From positions 310,001 to 374,000 of the forward strand of contig CAWAMM010000003.1 in the NCBI GenBank assembly GCA_963783145.1: DNA of 64,000 nucleotides, given 5' to 3'. The notes beneath the pieces are model-generated. The model was not told the origin of the DNA, did not search any database, and saw only the letters and a program-made list of their open reading frames with translations. Origin of the DNA: DATGKG01 sp963783145 (GTDB lineage Bacteria; Desulfobacterota; Binatia; Binatales; Binataceae). The position numbers were made by a program, and so were the translations under genes. Position 1 is the stretch's first letter, and each line of letters opens with the position of its first letter. Shown here piece by piece: positions 23,272 through 32,295 of this stretch.

Positions 23272-23699
23272 GAGATTTTTCCTTCGACCAGCAGCACCGA
23301 GGTGATCGCCTGGCGCATCAGCAGCTCGCCCGTGTTGGCGTCGCGCGATTCGTATTCCAGTTCGAAGTAGAACTTGCCGCGCTTGCGCTCGGTTTTGGTG
23401 ATCCGGCCTTCGGACTTCACCGTCTGGCCGGCGCGCATCGGCGCGTAGAATTCGTTCCAATGCTTCGCGTGCACGCCGCCGGAGCCGCCATAGAAATGCT
23501 CCGCGATGAGGAGTGCGTAGTCCTGCAGGCGCATCGTCGGCGGCGCGATATGCTCGTGGGTGAAAAGTGGATTCGCGCTGGTCGCGCGCGCGAACTTGTC
23601 GATTTGCTCGGGCGTGACGACATAGAAAATCGGCCCGAGTTTCATCCCTTCGCGGACGTTGTCCGGACACATCAAAAGACGTGTTTCTGTATTGGTCAT
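23268..23699 (-). CDS. FAS1-type/MaoC-like dehydratase N-terminal subunit
   Basis: 143 residues with a single hot-dog fold. The segment FYVVTPEQIDKFARATSANPLFTHEHIAPPTM is characteristic of the N-terminal half of MaoC dehydratases, followed by HAKHWNEFYAPMRAGQTVKSEGRITKTERKRGKFYFELEY-like strands. It should form a heterodimer with the next gene product, with which it shares an ATGA overlap. In other bacteria such split pairs act on steroid or branched acyl-CoA intermediates; the substrate here is not known. The start is the ATG at 23699. Confidence 0.84.
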   Translation of the reverse strand: MTNTETRLLMCPDNVREGMKLGPIFYVVTPEQIDKFARATSANPLFTHEHIAPPTMRLQDYALLIAEHFYGGSGGVHAKHWNEFYAPMRAGQTVKSEGRITKTERKRGKFYFELEYESRDANTGELLMRQAITSVLLVEGKIS

Positions 23700-23777
23700 G
23701 GGCTATCCGAACGGCTAGCGCGCGCCTGCCATTGAGAAGCTTTATCAGGCGTGCAAGATTTTGCCCACTCACATTCG

Positions 23778-24479
23778 ATGGCAACCAACGAGACAACTCC
23801 TAAAGCAGCGGCGACGATAAAGCATACGCATCCCGCGCCGATTCATCTGACCGGCGTTGATCCTGTAATGGCGCGGATCATCGAACAGGTCGGCGCCTAC
23901 GATGCGACTTATCGTCGCGAGCGGTTTCCCGCGCTGGCGCGAGCGATCATCTTTCAGCAACTCGCGGGCAGCGCCGCGCGCGCGATCCTCAAGCGCTTCA
24001 TCGAGCTGTATCCGGGACGGCGGTTTCCCTCACCCGAGCAGGTCGTCGCGACTCCCCTGGCGCGCCTGCGCAAGGTCGGACTGTCCAAGCCGAAAGCGCT
24101 CTACATCCAGGGGCTCGCGGCGGATATCGTCGCGAAGAAGGTGAATTTCCATCGCTTCCCGAAAATGGAGGATGACGCGATCATCGCAGAGCTAACGCAG
24201 GTGAAGGGCATCGGGCAATGGACCGCGGAGATGTTCCTGATGTTCAACCTCGGTCGGCCGGACGTGATGCCGGCCGGCGACCTCGGCGTACAGACCGCGG
24301 TAATGAAAGCCTACGGATTGGCGAAACGCCCGACGCCCAAGGAGCTGCGCGAATTCGCCGAGCGATGGAAACCGCATCGGACCGCGGCGGCATGGTACCT
24401 ATGGCGCAGCCTCGAAACCGTGCTGCCGGTGGATGCGGTGAAAGCTCCGCCCGCGAAGAACTCTAAGAAGAAGCGCTAG
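23778..24479 (+). CDS. DNA-3-methyladenine glycosylase II (HhH-GPD)
   Basis: About 233 residues of the AlkA-like helix-hairpin-helix glycosylase family, which removes alkylated bases in base-excision repair. The HhH motif is VKGIGQWTAEMF and the GPD region is DVMPAGDLGVQTAV with the catalytic aspartate. The C-terminal part PHRTAAAWYLWRSLE is typical. The ATG at 23778 is taken as start; a GTG at 23751 is possible. The lysine-rich tail (KKR) is unremarkable. The gene is convergent with the next one, with a 17-base overlap. Confidence 0.93.
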   Translation: MATNETTPKAAATIKHTHPAPIHLTGVDPVMARIIEQVGAYDATYRRERFPALARAIIFQQLAGSAARAILKRFIELYPGRRFPSPEQVVATPLARLRKVGLSKPKALYIQGLAADIVAKKVNFHRFPKMEDDAIIAELTQVKGIGQWTAEMFLMFNLGRPDVMPAGDLGVQTAVMKAYGLAKRPTPKELREFAERWKPHRTAAAWYLWRSLETVLPVDAVKAPPAKNSKKKR

Positions 24480-25257
24480 GTTCCATGTAGGCGATCGCGA
24501 CGCCGTCGAGCGGGTTGACGATGCGCGCGATCTTGCCGCCTTGAATCGCGGTTTTCGGTTCGGTCGCTTCGAGGCCATTGGCGCGGGCGAGGTCCACCGC
24601 GCGACGGATATCCTTGCACATGAACGCGAGGCCCCAGACCTGCGGCGTCCCGCGGCCAGGGCCGACGATTTCGAGGACCGTTTGTTCGAGTTTGAAGAAT
24701 GCCTGCCGCACGCCGCCTCCAGCCTCGCGGATGCGCTTGCATGGGAGGCCGATTTTCTCGTGCGCCGCGATCGCGTCCTCCAACGAGGGCGTCATCACCA
24801 CGATGTGTTCCAGATAGTCGACGGTGTTCTGGTTTGGTCCGCAAAGCCGTTCGAGATTCTTGCGCCGAGCAGCGAAATCGACATCAGTTGCGATACTGCC
24901 GGTCCACACGCCGGGGAGAAAATTCGCGAAGGAGAACGATCGCGAGCTATCGTCCGCGAGCGGGAGAGTCAATGAGCTTGCACCGGTGGCGATCGCCGCG
25001 TCATCGATACCCCAGGTCCATCCGATGACGCCGCCGCGTTCGAGTCCGGGAGCGAATGGCTCCAAAATTTTGCTGATGCCATTCGTGGTCGCTAGCAGAT
25101 CGACCTCGACCGCGCCCGCATAAAGCCGCGCGACGGTTAGTGCGTCGGCACTATATCGCTTTGATGCGATCGCGAACCCGGCCTTCGACCATCGCGCGCA
25201 AGCGTCCTTGAGATCGCTGACCGCGACGATGACTCTTTCGATGCAGGTGATTGCCAC
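24463..25257 (-). CDS. VOC-family (glyoxalase-like) protein with two VOC modules
   Basis: 264 residues containing two vicinal-oxygen-chelate halves. The first begins IERVIVAVSDLKDACARWSK and the second YLEHIVVMTPSLEDAIAAHEK, with the end LDGVAIAYMEP. Members include glyoxalases, dioxygenases and resistance proteins; metal ligands cannot be assigned safely here. The start is a GTG at 25257 preceded by GAGGTGT. It is separated from the upstream FAD oxidoreductase by about 40 bases on the same strand, so the two may be co-transcribed. Confidence 0.8.
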   Translation of the reverse strand: MAITCIERVIVAVSDLKDACARWSKAGFAIASKRYSADALTVARLYAGAVEVDLLATTNGISKILEPFAPGLERGGVIGWTWGIDDAAIATGASSLTLPLADDSSRSFSFANFLPGVWTGSIATDVDFAARRKNLERLCGPNQNTVDYLEHIVVMTPSLEDAIAAHEKIGLPCKRIREAGGGVRQAFFKLEQTVLEIVGPGRGTPQVWGLAFMCKDIRRAVDLARANGLEATEPKTAIQGGKIARIVNPLDGVAIAYMEPSASS

Positions 25258-25298
25258 ACCTCAAAGTACCGCGCCGCTGAGGGAACGCGAAAGCCGCG

Positions 25299-26648
25299 CT
25301 ACGGCTTGATGTTCTGCTTGATGTTCTGATTGATGCGGAAGAAATTCGCGGGATCATATTTGCGCTTGATGGTGGCGAGGCGGTCGTAGTTGTCACCATA
25401 GGCCGCCCTGACCCGCGCGTCGCCTTCGTTTTCCAGATCGTTAACGTACACCGCGCCGCTCGAATAGGGCTGCAGCGCGGCGAAGAAATCCTCGACCCAT
25501 CGAATCGAGTCCTCGCGCGCACCGTCTTCCTGCCAATACGAATGCACCCAGTATTCGAACCCGACGCGCCGAAATCCGAATGCATTGTCGTGCGGCTGCG
25601 AACACCACGGCCCGTGCCAGTACATCATGGTGATGCCGCTGGATTCGCTCGGCGCCGACGATGCGAACTCCGCGATGACATCGATGACGCTCGCGTCGAG
25701 GCGCTCCAGATGCCCGCCGCGCCGGCAGCTTGAGTAGTCGCCATCGGATGGTGAATCGGATCCTTCCCGTTGCTCGTCGATATAGGGTTTGGATTTGATC
25801 GAATCCTCGAACGGCTGCATAAAGGCGCGCAGCGGATGCAGTATGCGCTCACCCTCAGTCTCGTCGCCGTTCCAAACCACCGCGATATCGAGCATCCGCT
25901 CGCCTGGGAACGGCAGCACCGCTGCAAGTAGAAAAAGCTCCTCGGGAATCGTCCGCGCATACTGATTGAGAAATCGCAGCACTTCGCGCGCCTGGCGGAT
26001 CGGATACTTGAGGTGACCGGCGAGCACGTTGCCGACTGGATGAAGCTGAAAATCGAGCGTCGTCACGATGCCGAAGTTTCCGCCGCCACCGCACACCGCC
26101 CAGAACAAATCAGGATTCTCATCGCGATCTGCGCGCAGGATGAGGCCGTTGGCGGTGACGACCTCGACGCACGTGAGGTTGTCGCAGGCGAAGCCCAGTT
26201 TCGGTGTCAACGCGCCCTCGCCGCCACCAAGCGCATACCCAGCGACGCCGACCGACGGGCACGATCCCAGCGGCACTGCCATCGAGAACGCGTTCGTCGC
26301 AAGGTCGAGCTCGCCTGCGAGAACACCCGACTGAAGCCGCACCCAGGCTCGATTCGGATCGATTTCGAGGCGCTTCATGGGTGACAGATCGACCACCATT
26401 CCGTCGTCGCAGGTGCCATGACCCGCAAAGCTATGGCCTCCGCTGCGCACCGCGATGAGAAGATCGTGGCTGCGGGCGAACTCGATCGCGCGCACCACAT
26501 CCTCAGCATCGGCACATCTTGCGATGACTGCGGGACGCAGATCGATCGCGTGATTCCAAACGCGGCGCGCTTTTTCGTAACGCGCATCATCCGGCAGAAT
26601 CACTTTGCCCCTGAAAGTAGCTGCGAATTTGCGGATAGCCGAAACCAT
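25299..26648 (-). CDS. FAD-linked oxidoreductase, berberine-bridge-enzyme type
   Basis: About 449 residues with the PCMH/VAO FAD-binding domain. AVRSGGHSFAGHG contains the histidine that commonly binds FAD covalently, GSCPSVGVAGYALGGGEG and GGGGNFGIVTTLDFQL form the rest of the FAD site, and the C-terminal berberine-bridge domain ends KRKYDPANFFRINQNIK. The tail carries a short tandem duplication (QNIKQNIKP). Such enzymes oxidise alcohols, sugars or alkaloid-like compounds. The ATG at 26648 is used; a GTG at 26654 is possible. No substrate can be inferred. Confidence 0.92.
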   Translation of the reverse strand: MVSAIRKFAATFRGKVILPDDARYEKARRVWNHAIDLRPAVIARCADAEDVVRAIEFARSHDLLIAVRSGGHSFAGHGTCDDGMVVDLSPMKRLEIDPNRAWVRLQSGVLAGELDLATNAFSMAVPLGSCPSVGVAGYALGGGEGALTPKLGFACDNLTCVEVVTANGLILRADRDENPDLFWAVCGGGGNFGIVTTLDFQLHPVGNVLAGHLKYPIRQAREVLRFLNQYARTIPEELFLLAAVLPFPGERMLDIAVVWNGDETEGERILHPLRAFMQPFEDSIKSKPYIDEQREGSDSPSDGDYSSCRRGGHLERLDASVIDVIAEFASSAPSESSGITMMYWHGPWCSQPHDNAFGFRRVGFEYWVHSYWQEDGAREDSIRWVEDFFAALQPYSSGAVYVNDLENEGDARVRAAYGDNYDRLATIKRKYDPANFFRINQNIKQNIKP

Positions 26649-26684
26649 GAGCACAGGTTTCGACGAATCGCCCGCGCGGTTTGT

Positions 26685-26933
26685 TCAGCCGCGATTGCGG
26701 CGCGAACGGACGGGAGGGTTCAGCGGCTTGAGATGAGTGACGCGCTTGGGCGGCTGAGTGCCGGGGCCGGTGCGATGCTGAAATTTCATGTCCTCGCCGC
26801 AATGCGGACAGTTGACGTCCTTCCACTTCACCGGGCGCGCGCAGACCGGGCATTTGTAGCGATTGCGCGCGAGCAGGTACAAACCGACCGCCGTCAGCGC
26901 AACCATGATCAATCCGATCAGCGTCTGTTTCAC
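26685..26933 (-). CDS. Small membrane-anchored zinc-ribbon protein
   Basis: 82 residues. One hydrophobic segment at the N-terminus (TLIGLIMVALTAVGLYLLA) is followed by a zinc ribbon, CPVCARPVKWKDVNCPHCG, and a basic proline-rich tail. It starts with GTG at 26933. This architecture is common among small proteins of unknown role. It sits between the oxidoreductase and the helical DUF6306-like protein, both on the same strand. Confidence 0.75.
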   Translation of the reverse strand: MKQTLIGLIMVALTAVGLYLLARNRYKCPVCARPVKWKDVNCPHCGEDMKFQHRTGPGTQPPKRVTHLKPLNPPVRSRRNRG

Positions 26934-26948
26934 GGGTCTACGATTGGG

Positions 26949-27365
26949 TCAGGCGAGGCCTTCCTTCAAAGCGTCGTCAAGCGCGCCGATATTCACATGA
27001 TGACCCTTTGCCATCAAATCGAGAAACGCGTGCAGGTCGGCGTCGGCGAGGCTTGCGAGCTGTTCCTCGATCTTGCGGATGACCCAGCGCTGGCCGCGAT
27101 TGAGCAACTCGAGCTTGCCGCGCAAATCATTCACCGCCCGGACCTTCTCGACGAAGTCGCCGGTCTTGTTGGAGGGCGCGCCGCCGAGGCGCCGCACATG
27201 CGCAGACAGCTCGCCCGCATAATAGCCCTCGTCATGGCCAACCTTCTTGAGCAGCTCCCGCAACTCCGGCGATTTCGCCATCTCGGTGAGTTCATGAAGA
27301 ACCCGTCCGCCCGCGCGTTCGGCTTCACCGAGGGTGTTCAAAAATCCTTCCAGCTGCGCGTCCAT
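26949..27365 (-). CDS. Four-helix (ferritin-like) DUF6306-type protein
   Basis: 138 residues, predicted mostly helical. The pattern EAERAGGRVLHEL, KVGHDEGYYAGELSAHVRRLGG and a C-terminal helix pair ending HHVNIGALDDAL resembles the DUF6306 family, which appears to be ferritin-like. Glutamate and histidine residues in positions that could bind metal are present (E, H, E of GHDEGYYAGE). No enzymatic function is established. The start is the ATG at 27365. The family assignment is from memory of its general pattern and is moderate. Confidence 0.68.
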   Translation of the reverse strand: MDAQLEGFLNTLGEAERAGGRVLHELTEMAKSPELRELLKKVGHDEGYYAGELSAHVRRLGGAPSNKTGDFVEKVRAVNDLRGKLELLNRGQRWVIRKIEEQLASLADADLHAFLDLMAKGHHVNIGALDDALKEGLA

Positions 27366-27400
27366 AAAAAAATCCTACCACTGAAAGTATGGATCGTCTC

Positions 27401-29149
27401 CTACCAAATCGGCACCACCGGGCAATAAACCGCGCCGATAGTTCCGTTGCCGCGCGAGAGCGCCGCCTTGATCATCATCAGCGCCGGCGCCATCGCGCGC
27501 ATCGAGGCGGGCAGCGTGGGAGCGCTCGCGGTGACGAGGCCACCACTGAGCAGCTTCTCCAGCAGGCCGGGCTGTTCGGGTAGCTCGACCAGAGCGACTT
27601 CGCGATCGGACGGCAATTTGGCGGCTTTTTTGGCGGCCGCGAGCGCATCGGAAAAACCACCGAGCTTATCGACGAGGCGATTCTGCGCGGCCTGCTCACC
27701 GGTCCAGACGCGTCCCTGCGCGATGTCATTGACGGCCTCGACAGTCATGTGGCGGCTGTCGGCGACCACCTTGAGGAATTTTTGATAGGTGTCGCCGAGC
27801 AACTGATCCTGGAAGATTTTCATCTGCGCGGGAGTGAAGTCGGTCAGCTCGTCGAACATCTCAACATTGGCGCCGCGCGTCACCGCACCACTGTTGAGGT
27901 AGATCTTCTGGGTCGCAGGACCGAGGTTGAACTTGCCGCCCAGCACGCCAATCGATCCGGTGATAGTTCCGGGTTCCGCCACGATGAGCGACGCCGGGGT
28001 CGAGACCCAGTAGCCTCCCGAAGCGGCATAGCCGGACATGCTGACGATGATGGGTTTCTTTTGCGCGGTGAGTTCGCCCGCATGCCGAATCAACTCCGAC
28101 GCGATTACAGATCCGCCGGGCGAGTCGACGCGAAGAATGACCGCGCGCACGGAATCGTCTTCGCGCGCGGTTTTGAACGCGTCGTCCAGGTCGTCGGAGG
28201 CGGCCATCTCGCGGCCGGTCAGCCCGATGCCGCCGGACTCGCCCCGCACAATTTCGCCGTCGCAATAGATGACCGCGATCGTATCCTGCGAGCCGAATCC
28301 GGAGAGCATGCTGGGATGCACGTAGTCGGTGAAATCCACCATCCGATGCGAGCCGCCGCCGTGATGCTTCACGCGGTCGCTGAACTGATCATCATATTCG
28401 AGGCGCTCAACCATATGGTTCTGAAGGCTGAGGCCGGCATTGAGTGGCGCCTCATCGACGATCGCGCGCATCGCCTCGACGTTGATGCCACGCTCTTTGG
28501 CCGTCTGGCCGACGATCTGATCGTACATCGCGCTAACCAGCGACTCATCCTCTTCGCGCTGGGCGGGAGTGAAATCTTTCTCGGTGAAAATGTTGGCCGC
28601 GCTTTTATATTTTCCGAGTGACGCGAAGTTGGGCCGCACGCCAACCCAGTCCAGCGTGCCGCGCGCGAAGATTTCGCGCATGCCGACGCCGACCAGATCG
28701 AGCTCACCCTCGGGCATCAAGGAAATGTCGCCGGTGGCGGCGGCAACCAGGTAGGGAAGATTGCCCGGTGACATTTCGCCGGCGGTCTCGACGTACGCGG
28801 CGGTCCATTTGCCCGCGTCTTTGAACCGCTGAATCAAATCGGCGATCTCCTGCGCCTGCGAAAGCTCCATTTCGGTGTCGATGATTTTGATCGCGAGTCC
28901 GGAGATGCGCGGATCTTTGGCGGCCTTGGTGAGCGCGACCCGCATCACGTTCAGAGGGGTTTCATGCGGGCTTAGCATCCCAAACAGGTTGGTACTCCCG
29001 CGCTCAACTACGGGGCCATTGAACGTAACGACCAGCACCGAGCCCGGCTGCACACGATGCGAGATGTATTCGGAGAGCAAGGCGACTATGCCAAGCACGA
29101 CCAGGATCACGACGGTCCGCAGCAGCCATCGAAAAAGCTTTCTCAGCAT
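27401..29149 (-). CDS. sppA: Signal peptide peptidase SppA, 67-kDa type
   Basis: A 582-residue long-form SppA with an N-terminal membrane anchor (LLRTVVILVVLGIVALLS) and two Clp/crotonase-like protease domains. The general-base lysine lies in GKYKSAANIF in the first half, and the nucleophilic serine in SGYAASGGYWVSTPA in the second. DSPGGSVIASELI is the conserved turn before it. It degrades cleaved signal peptides in the membrane, on the periplasmic side. The start is the ATG at 29149. It is single, with about 35 bases to the next gene on the same strand. Confidence 0.95.
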   Translation of the reverse strand: MLRKLFRWLLRTVVILVVLGIVALLSEYISHRVQPGSVLVVTFNGPVVERGSTNLFGMLSPHETPLNVMRVALTKAAKDPRISGLAIKIIDTEMELSQAQEIADLIQRFKDAGKWTAAYVETAGEMSPGNLPYLVAAATGDISLMPEGELDLVGVGMREIFARGTLDWVGVRPNFASLGKYKSAANIFTEKDFTPAQREEDESLVSAMYDQIVGQTAKERGINVEAMRAIVDEAPLNAGLSLQNHMVERLEYDDQFSDRVKHHGGGSHRMVDFTDYVHPSMLSGFGSQDTIAVIYCDGEIVRGESGGIGLTGREMAASDDLDDAFKTAREDDSVRAVILRVDSPGGSVIASELIRHAGELTAQKKPIIVSMSGYAASGGYWVSTPASLIVAEPGTITGSIGVLGGKFNLGPATQKIYLNSGAVTRGANVEMFDELTDFTPAQMKIFQDQLLGDTYQKFLKVVADSRHMTVEAVNDIAQGRVWTGEQAAQNRLVDKLGGFSDALAAAKKAAKLPSDREVALVELPEQPGLLEKLLSGGLVTASAPTLPASMRAMAPALMMIKAALSRGNGTIGAVYCPVVPIW

Positions 29150-29304
29150 CCAGGAATCTCCTTGCTCGAGTACGAGAACATCAGCCGCACCGAGGCGTTG
29201 CGCATTCGACTATCCAAACACGTCCGCAAACGCGTATCCAACATCTTAGGTGTCACGTCTGCGATCAGAGAACCGTGCCGCGATGGAGATTCGACCGGCG
29301 CGTA

Positions 29305-30006
29305 TTATTTTCGGCCCGAATAGACGGCGAAGATCAGATTTCGATAGGCCGCCGCAACGTCGCGAAAACCGGTCTCCCGCAGCCAGCTCATCTGTGCATC
29401 CAGCGTCGCGCAGCGATCGTGCCTTTGGCGCTCGATCGCCGCCGCGAGATCGGATTCGCTGGCGCCCGCCTCGCGCGCCGCGGCCATCCAATCCTGGTTG
29501 GCGCGCTGTTCGATCTCGTCGGTTTCACCCAGGATCACTTCGGCGTTGATGAAGATGCCACCGGCGGGCAGCGCCGCGTAGATACGCGCGAACAACGCGC
29601 GCTTCTCATCGTGCTCCAGATGATGAATCGAAAGCCCCGACACGATCGCATCGAAGCGACCCGGAATCGGATCCTGCCCGTGATCGAGGATGAGATAGCG
29701 CATTCGCGAATCGACTTCGCGCCCGGCGCGGGCAAATCTTTCCTGCGCCAGCTTGAGCATTTCCGGCGCGATATCGGCGAGCAGGATTTTCGTATGCGGG
29801 AACTTCGCCGCGATGAATTGCGAGAGCACGCCGGTCCCGGCGCCGAGGTCGAGTACCTCGAAGGGCTGGTTCGCCTCGAACGGAATCAATCCCGCGGCGA
29901 TGCCATACAATTCATCGAAGCAGGGCACCATTTGACGGCGGCTGCGATCGTAAATGAGCGCGTCATCGTTGAACGCGTTGCGGACGGCCTCATGCGAATT
30001 CGCCAT
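29305..30006 (-). CDS. Class I SAM-dependent methyltransferase
   Basis: 233 residues with a Rossmann-fold methyltransferase core. Motif I is VLDLGAGTGVLSQFI, the acidic residue that binds the SAM ribose is in ILLADIAPEML, and the post-motif region is FDAIVSGLSIHHLEHDEK. It resembles trans-aconitate or tRNA-type small methyltransferases, but the substrate cannot be told. The start is the ATG at 30006. It stands alone between sppA and the large secreted protein gene. Confidence 0.9.
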   Translation of the reverse strand: MANSHEAVRNAFNDDALIYDRSRRQMVPCFDELYGIAAGLIPFEANQPFEVLDLGAGTGVLSQFIAAKFPHTKILLADIAPEMLKLAQERFARAGREVDSRMRYLILDHGQDPIPGRFDAIVSGLSIHHLEHDEKRALFARIYAALPAGGIFINAEVILGETDEIEQRANQDWMAAAREAGASESDLAAAIERQRHDRCATLDAQMSWLRETGFRDVAAAYRNLIFAVYSGRK

Positions 30007-30066
30007 CGCGCAAGGATAGCATCACGCGTGCGATTCTAAAGCGCCCCGACTTACGCCTCGAATGCG

Positions 30067-32109
30067 TCAGGTGCCCATACCGCTGAGGGTGAATGTCGGC
30101 GTGGGGTTTTTCGGATCATCGCAACTCACGCCCAGCGGCAGAGAGATAGGGCCCGGACTGGTCGGGATGAATTGCACGTTCACAGGCGCCGAGGTTTGGC
30201 CCGGAGCAAGATTTAGCGTCCCGGTACCTGGCACCTGAAACGGCGCTCCTGGAATGAAGGTGACATGAAGGTTACCCTGGCCCAGGTTTCGCACCGTGAA
30301 AGTCTTGGTCTTGGTCGAGTTGACCTTCACCTTCCCGAAATTGATGCTACTCCCGATTTTGATCGAGCCGGTCCCGCCAGGCGTGGTTGAAGTGACGCCA
30401 AAGACATTGAGCTCTCCACCGGAAAAGACATAAACCTTGCCGTTGACGACGGTCGGAATCAGAAACGGATCGTTCTGGAAGTTCCACTGGCCCGCGGGAA
30501 TATCAAATACGATCTCCTTGGTAAGGTCGGTCGCCGAGAACGCGTCGAGCTCGATGGGCCCCGGTCCAACACTGGGCGGCAGCGTATGTCGCACGGCCCA
30601 CACGATTGCGGTCGTAGGATCACCCCCATTGGACGAGATGACGGGCGTGGTCCCGCCGTGGGAGAAATTGTATTCCGATGATGGAGTTTGATTCGGCGCG
30701 CCGCCCGCGTTGGTGCCGGCGGTTAATGTGCCATTGGCGAGGTCGAATTCCGTGATCGGTGCGTAGTCGCCGGTATAGTAGATATATTGACGCCCCGAGG
30801 AATCCTGGAAGTAGGCGGGCGCGCCCCAGAAAGCATCGCGATTGGCGCCGTCACTGGAGATGGCGGGCAGGGCGCCTAGAACTCGCCATAATTCCTGAAC
30901 CACGTTGTTCGTACATTGAACATTACAAGGAGCCCCGGCGGTGCAAACTTGAGTCGGGGTGTAGCCGCCCATCGAGGTTCGATCGGCTAAGTAGATCGAA
31001 CCCTCCTTACCTGCGAAAACGATGAGCTTGGTCGGACCGCTAGTCTGATCCGGCAGCACCATCGCGGCACCCGAACCGAGGTCGATATCGAGCTGGTAGA
31101 ACTCCTCCTGATTGCAGGGTGTGAAATAGCCGGTGACATTCAGACCAGGACCCAATTGCAGCACGGTATCGCCATAGTTCGGACCACCGGTATTGGCGTC
31201 GAATGGACCATTGGCGGTAACTGCATAGATCGATGAATCATCGGCAACCATTCCGATGCTAGCTTGCCAGATCGAGCTTCCACCCGGCCCCAGCATGGGG
31301 TCCGGAACAATGCTCGGCGAAGTATTGAACACCGCGCTCTGCGCGAGGGTGTTCTTGTCGTAGGCAATCACCCATCCCTGATAGTTGCCGATATCTTCGT
31401 GCGCGCTCCAGGCGGTGTAAACATTGTTCCCAAAGAGCGTCAGCGCAGCGCGATTGAACTCGACCAGCGGATCGAAGACGACATTGCCTTGTCCGTCCTG
31501 CTCACCGCCGGTCCCGGGAAATTTGGCCTGGATGTCGACCGGACTGTTCGGGCGTTCCTTGCCGGTGGTGATATCGAGCGCATGCAGCCGCTGATGAAAC
31601 ACCGGGTGCTTGCCCTTGGTCTTACTGGCCGCGACCGCATACAGCGTTCCAGTCGCCGGATCGATTACCGGAGTACTGCTGATGCCGGCTTGCGGGATGC
31701 GAATATTCTCGTAGTCCGCGGCGACCTGCAGGGTCTCTCCGCGAGGAGTCAAGTTGCTGGCCCACAACGGCTTGCCGGCCTTGTCCGCATCGAAAGCGTA
31801 GACAGTGTTGGTCTCGGTCGCGACGAAAATCACATTGTGGGTCCCGCGCTTCCCGAGGTTCACGGTGGGAACATATAGCGGCTGCGAATAGGTTTGGCCC
31901 TCCGCCTTGTCCGTGAAAAGCAATTTGAAGTTCGTCAGCACGTTGGCGATGGTCAACTGCGTTTCCTGATTGTTCCAGCCGGTATGCATGTTGTTGTACA
32001 TCTGCGTGGTGACCGCGGGCGGCTGGGCATGGACGGTTGGAGCGATAAGGAAAAGGCTCGCGAGGGCGAGCCAAACTGATTTTAAAGTTGAACGGCGCGA
32101 ATGCTTCAT
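30067..32109 (-). CDS. Large secreted beta-propeller-like protein with C-terminal ASH-type domain
   Basis: 680 residues with a clear N-terminal signal peptide (KSVWLALASLFLIAPTVHA, cleavage after AHA-like). The body has repeats of beta-strand character resembling PQQ/quinoprotein-like propellers (VIFVATETNTVYAFDADKAG, GTLYAVAASKT, LIVFAGKEGSIYLADR), without visible PQQ ligands. The last 100 or so residues (INFGKVKVNSTKTKTFTVRN to the end) look like a choice-of-anchor/ASPM-SPD2-Hydin immunoglobulin-like domain. Such proteins are usually extracellular or outer-surface and of unknown function. The start is the ATG at 32109. Confidence 0.85.
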   Translation of the reverse strand: MKHSRRSTLKSVWLALASLFLIAPTVHAQPPAVTTQMYNNMHTGWNNQETQLTIANVLTNFKLLFTDKAEGQTYSQPLYVPTVNLGKRGTHNVIFVATETNTVYAFDADKAGKPLWASNLTPRGETLQVAADYENIRIPQAGISSTPVIDPATGTLYAVAASKTKGKHPVFHQRLHALDITTGKERPNSPVDIQAKFPGTGGEQDGQGNVVFDPLVEFNRAALTLFGNNVYTAWSAHEDIGNYQGWVIAYDKNTLAQSAVFNTSPSIVPDPMLGPGGSSIWQASIGMVADDSSIYAVTANGPFDANTGGPNYGDTVLQLGPGLNVTGYFTPCNQEEFYQLDIDLGSGAAMVLPDQTSGPTKLIVFAGKEGSIYLADRTSMGGYTPTQVCTAGAPCNVQCTNNVVQELWRVLGALPAISSDGANRDAFWGAPAYFQDSSGRQYIYYTGDYAPITEFDLANGTLTAGTNAGGAPNQTPSSEYNFSHGGTTPVISSNGGDPTTAIVWAVRHTLPPSVGPGPIELDAFSATDLTKEIVFDIPAGQWNFQNDPFLIPTVVNGKVYVFSGGELNVFGVTSTTPGGTGSIKIGSSINFGKVKVNSTKTKTFTVRNLGQGNLHVTFIPGAPFQVPGTGTLNLAPGQTSAPVNVQFIPTSPGPISLPLGVSCDDPKNPTPTFTLSGMGT

Positions 32110-32295
32110 ATAGTTGCTAAAATTATGTCATACATTATCTGATTAGGCCATAGAATGAATTACAGTCTCTAATCACTAGCTCTGGTTGACGTTTTTAGCC
32201 CGGAATCGGTTTCAGCCGTTTTCCCGACACCTCCACGTATCTCGTTCTTCGACGGGCGGATTGCGCAGAGCATTCAATCCCGCGATAAAGGTTGC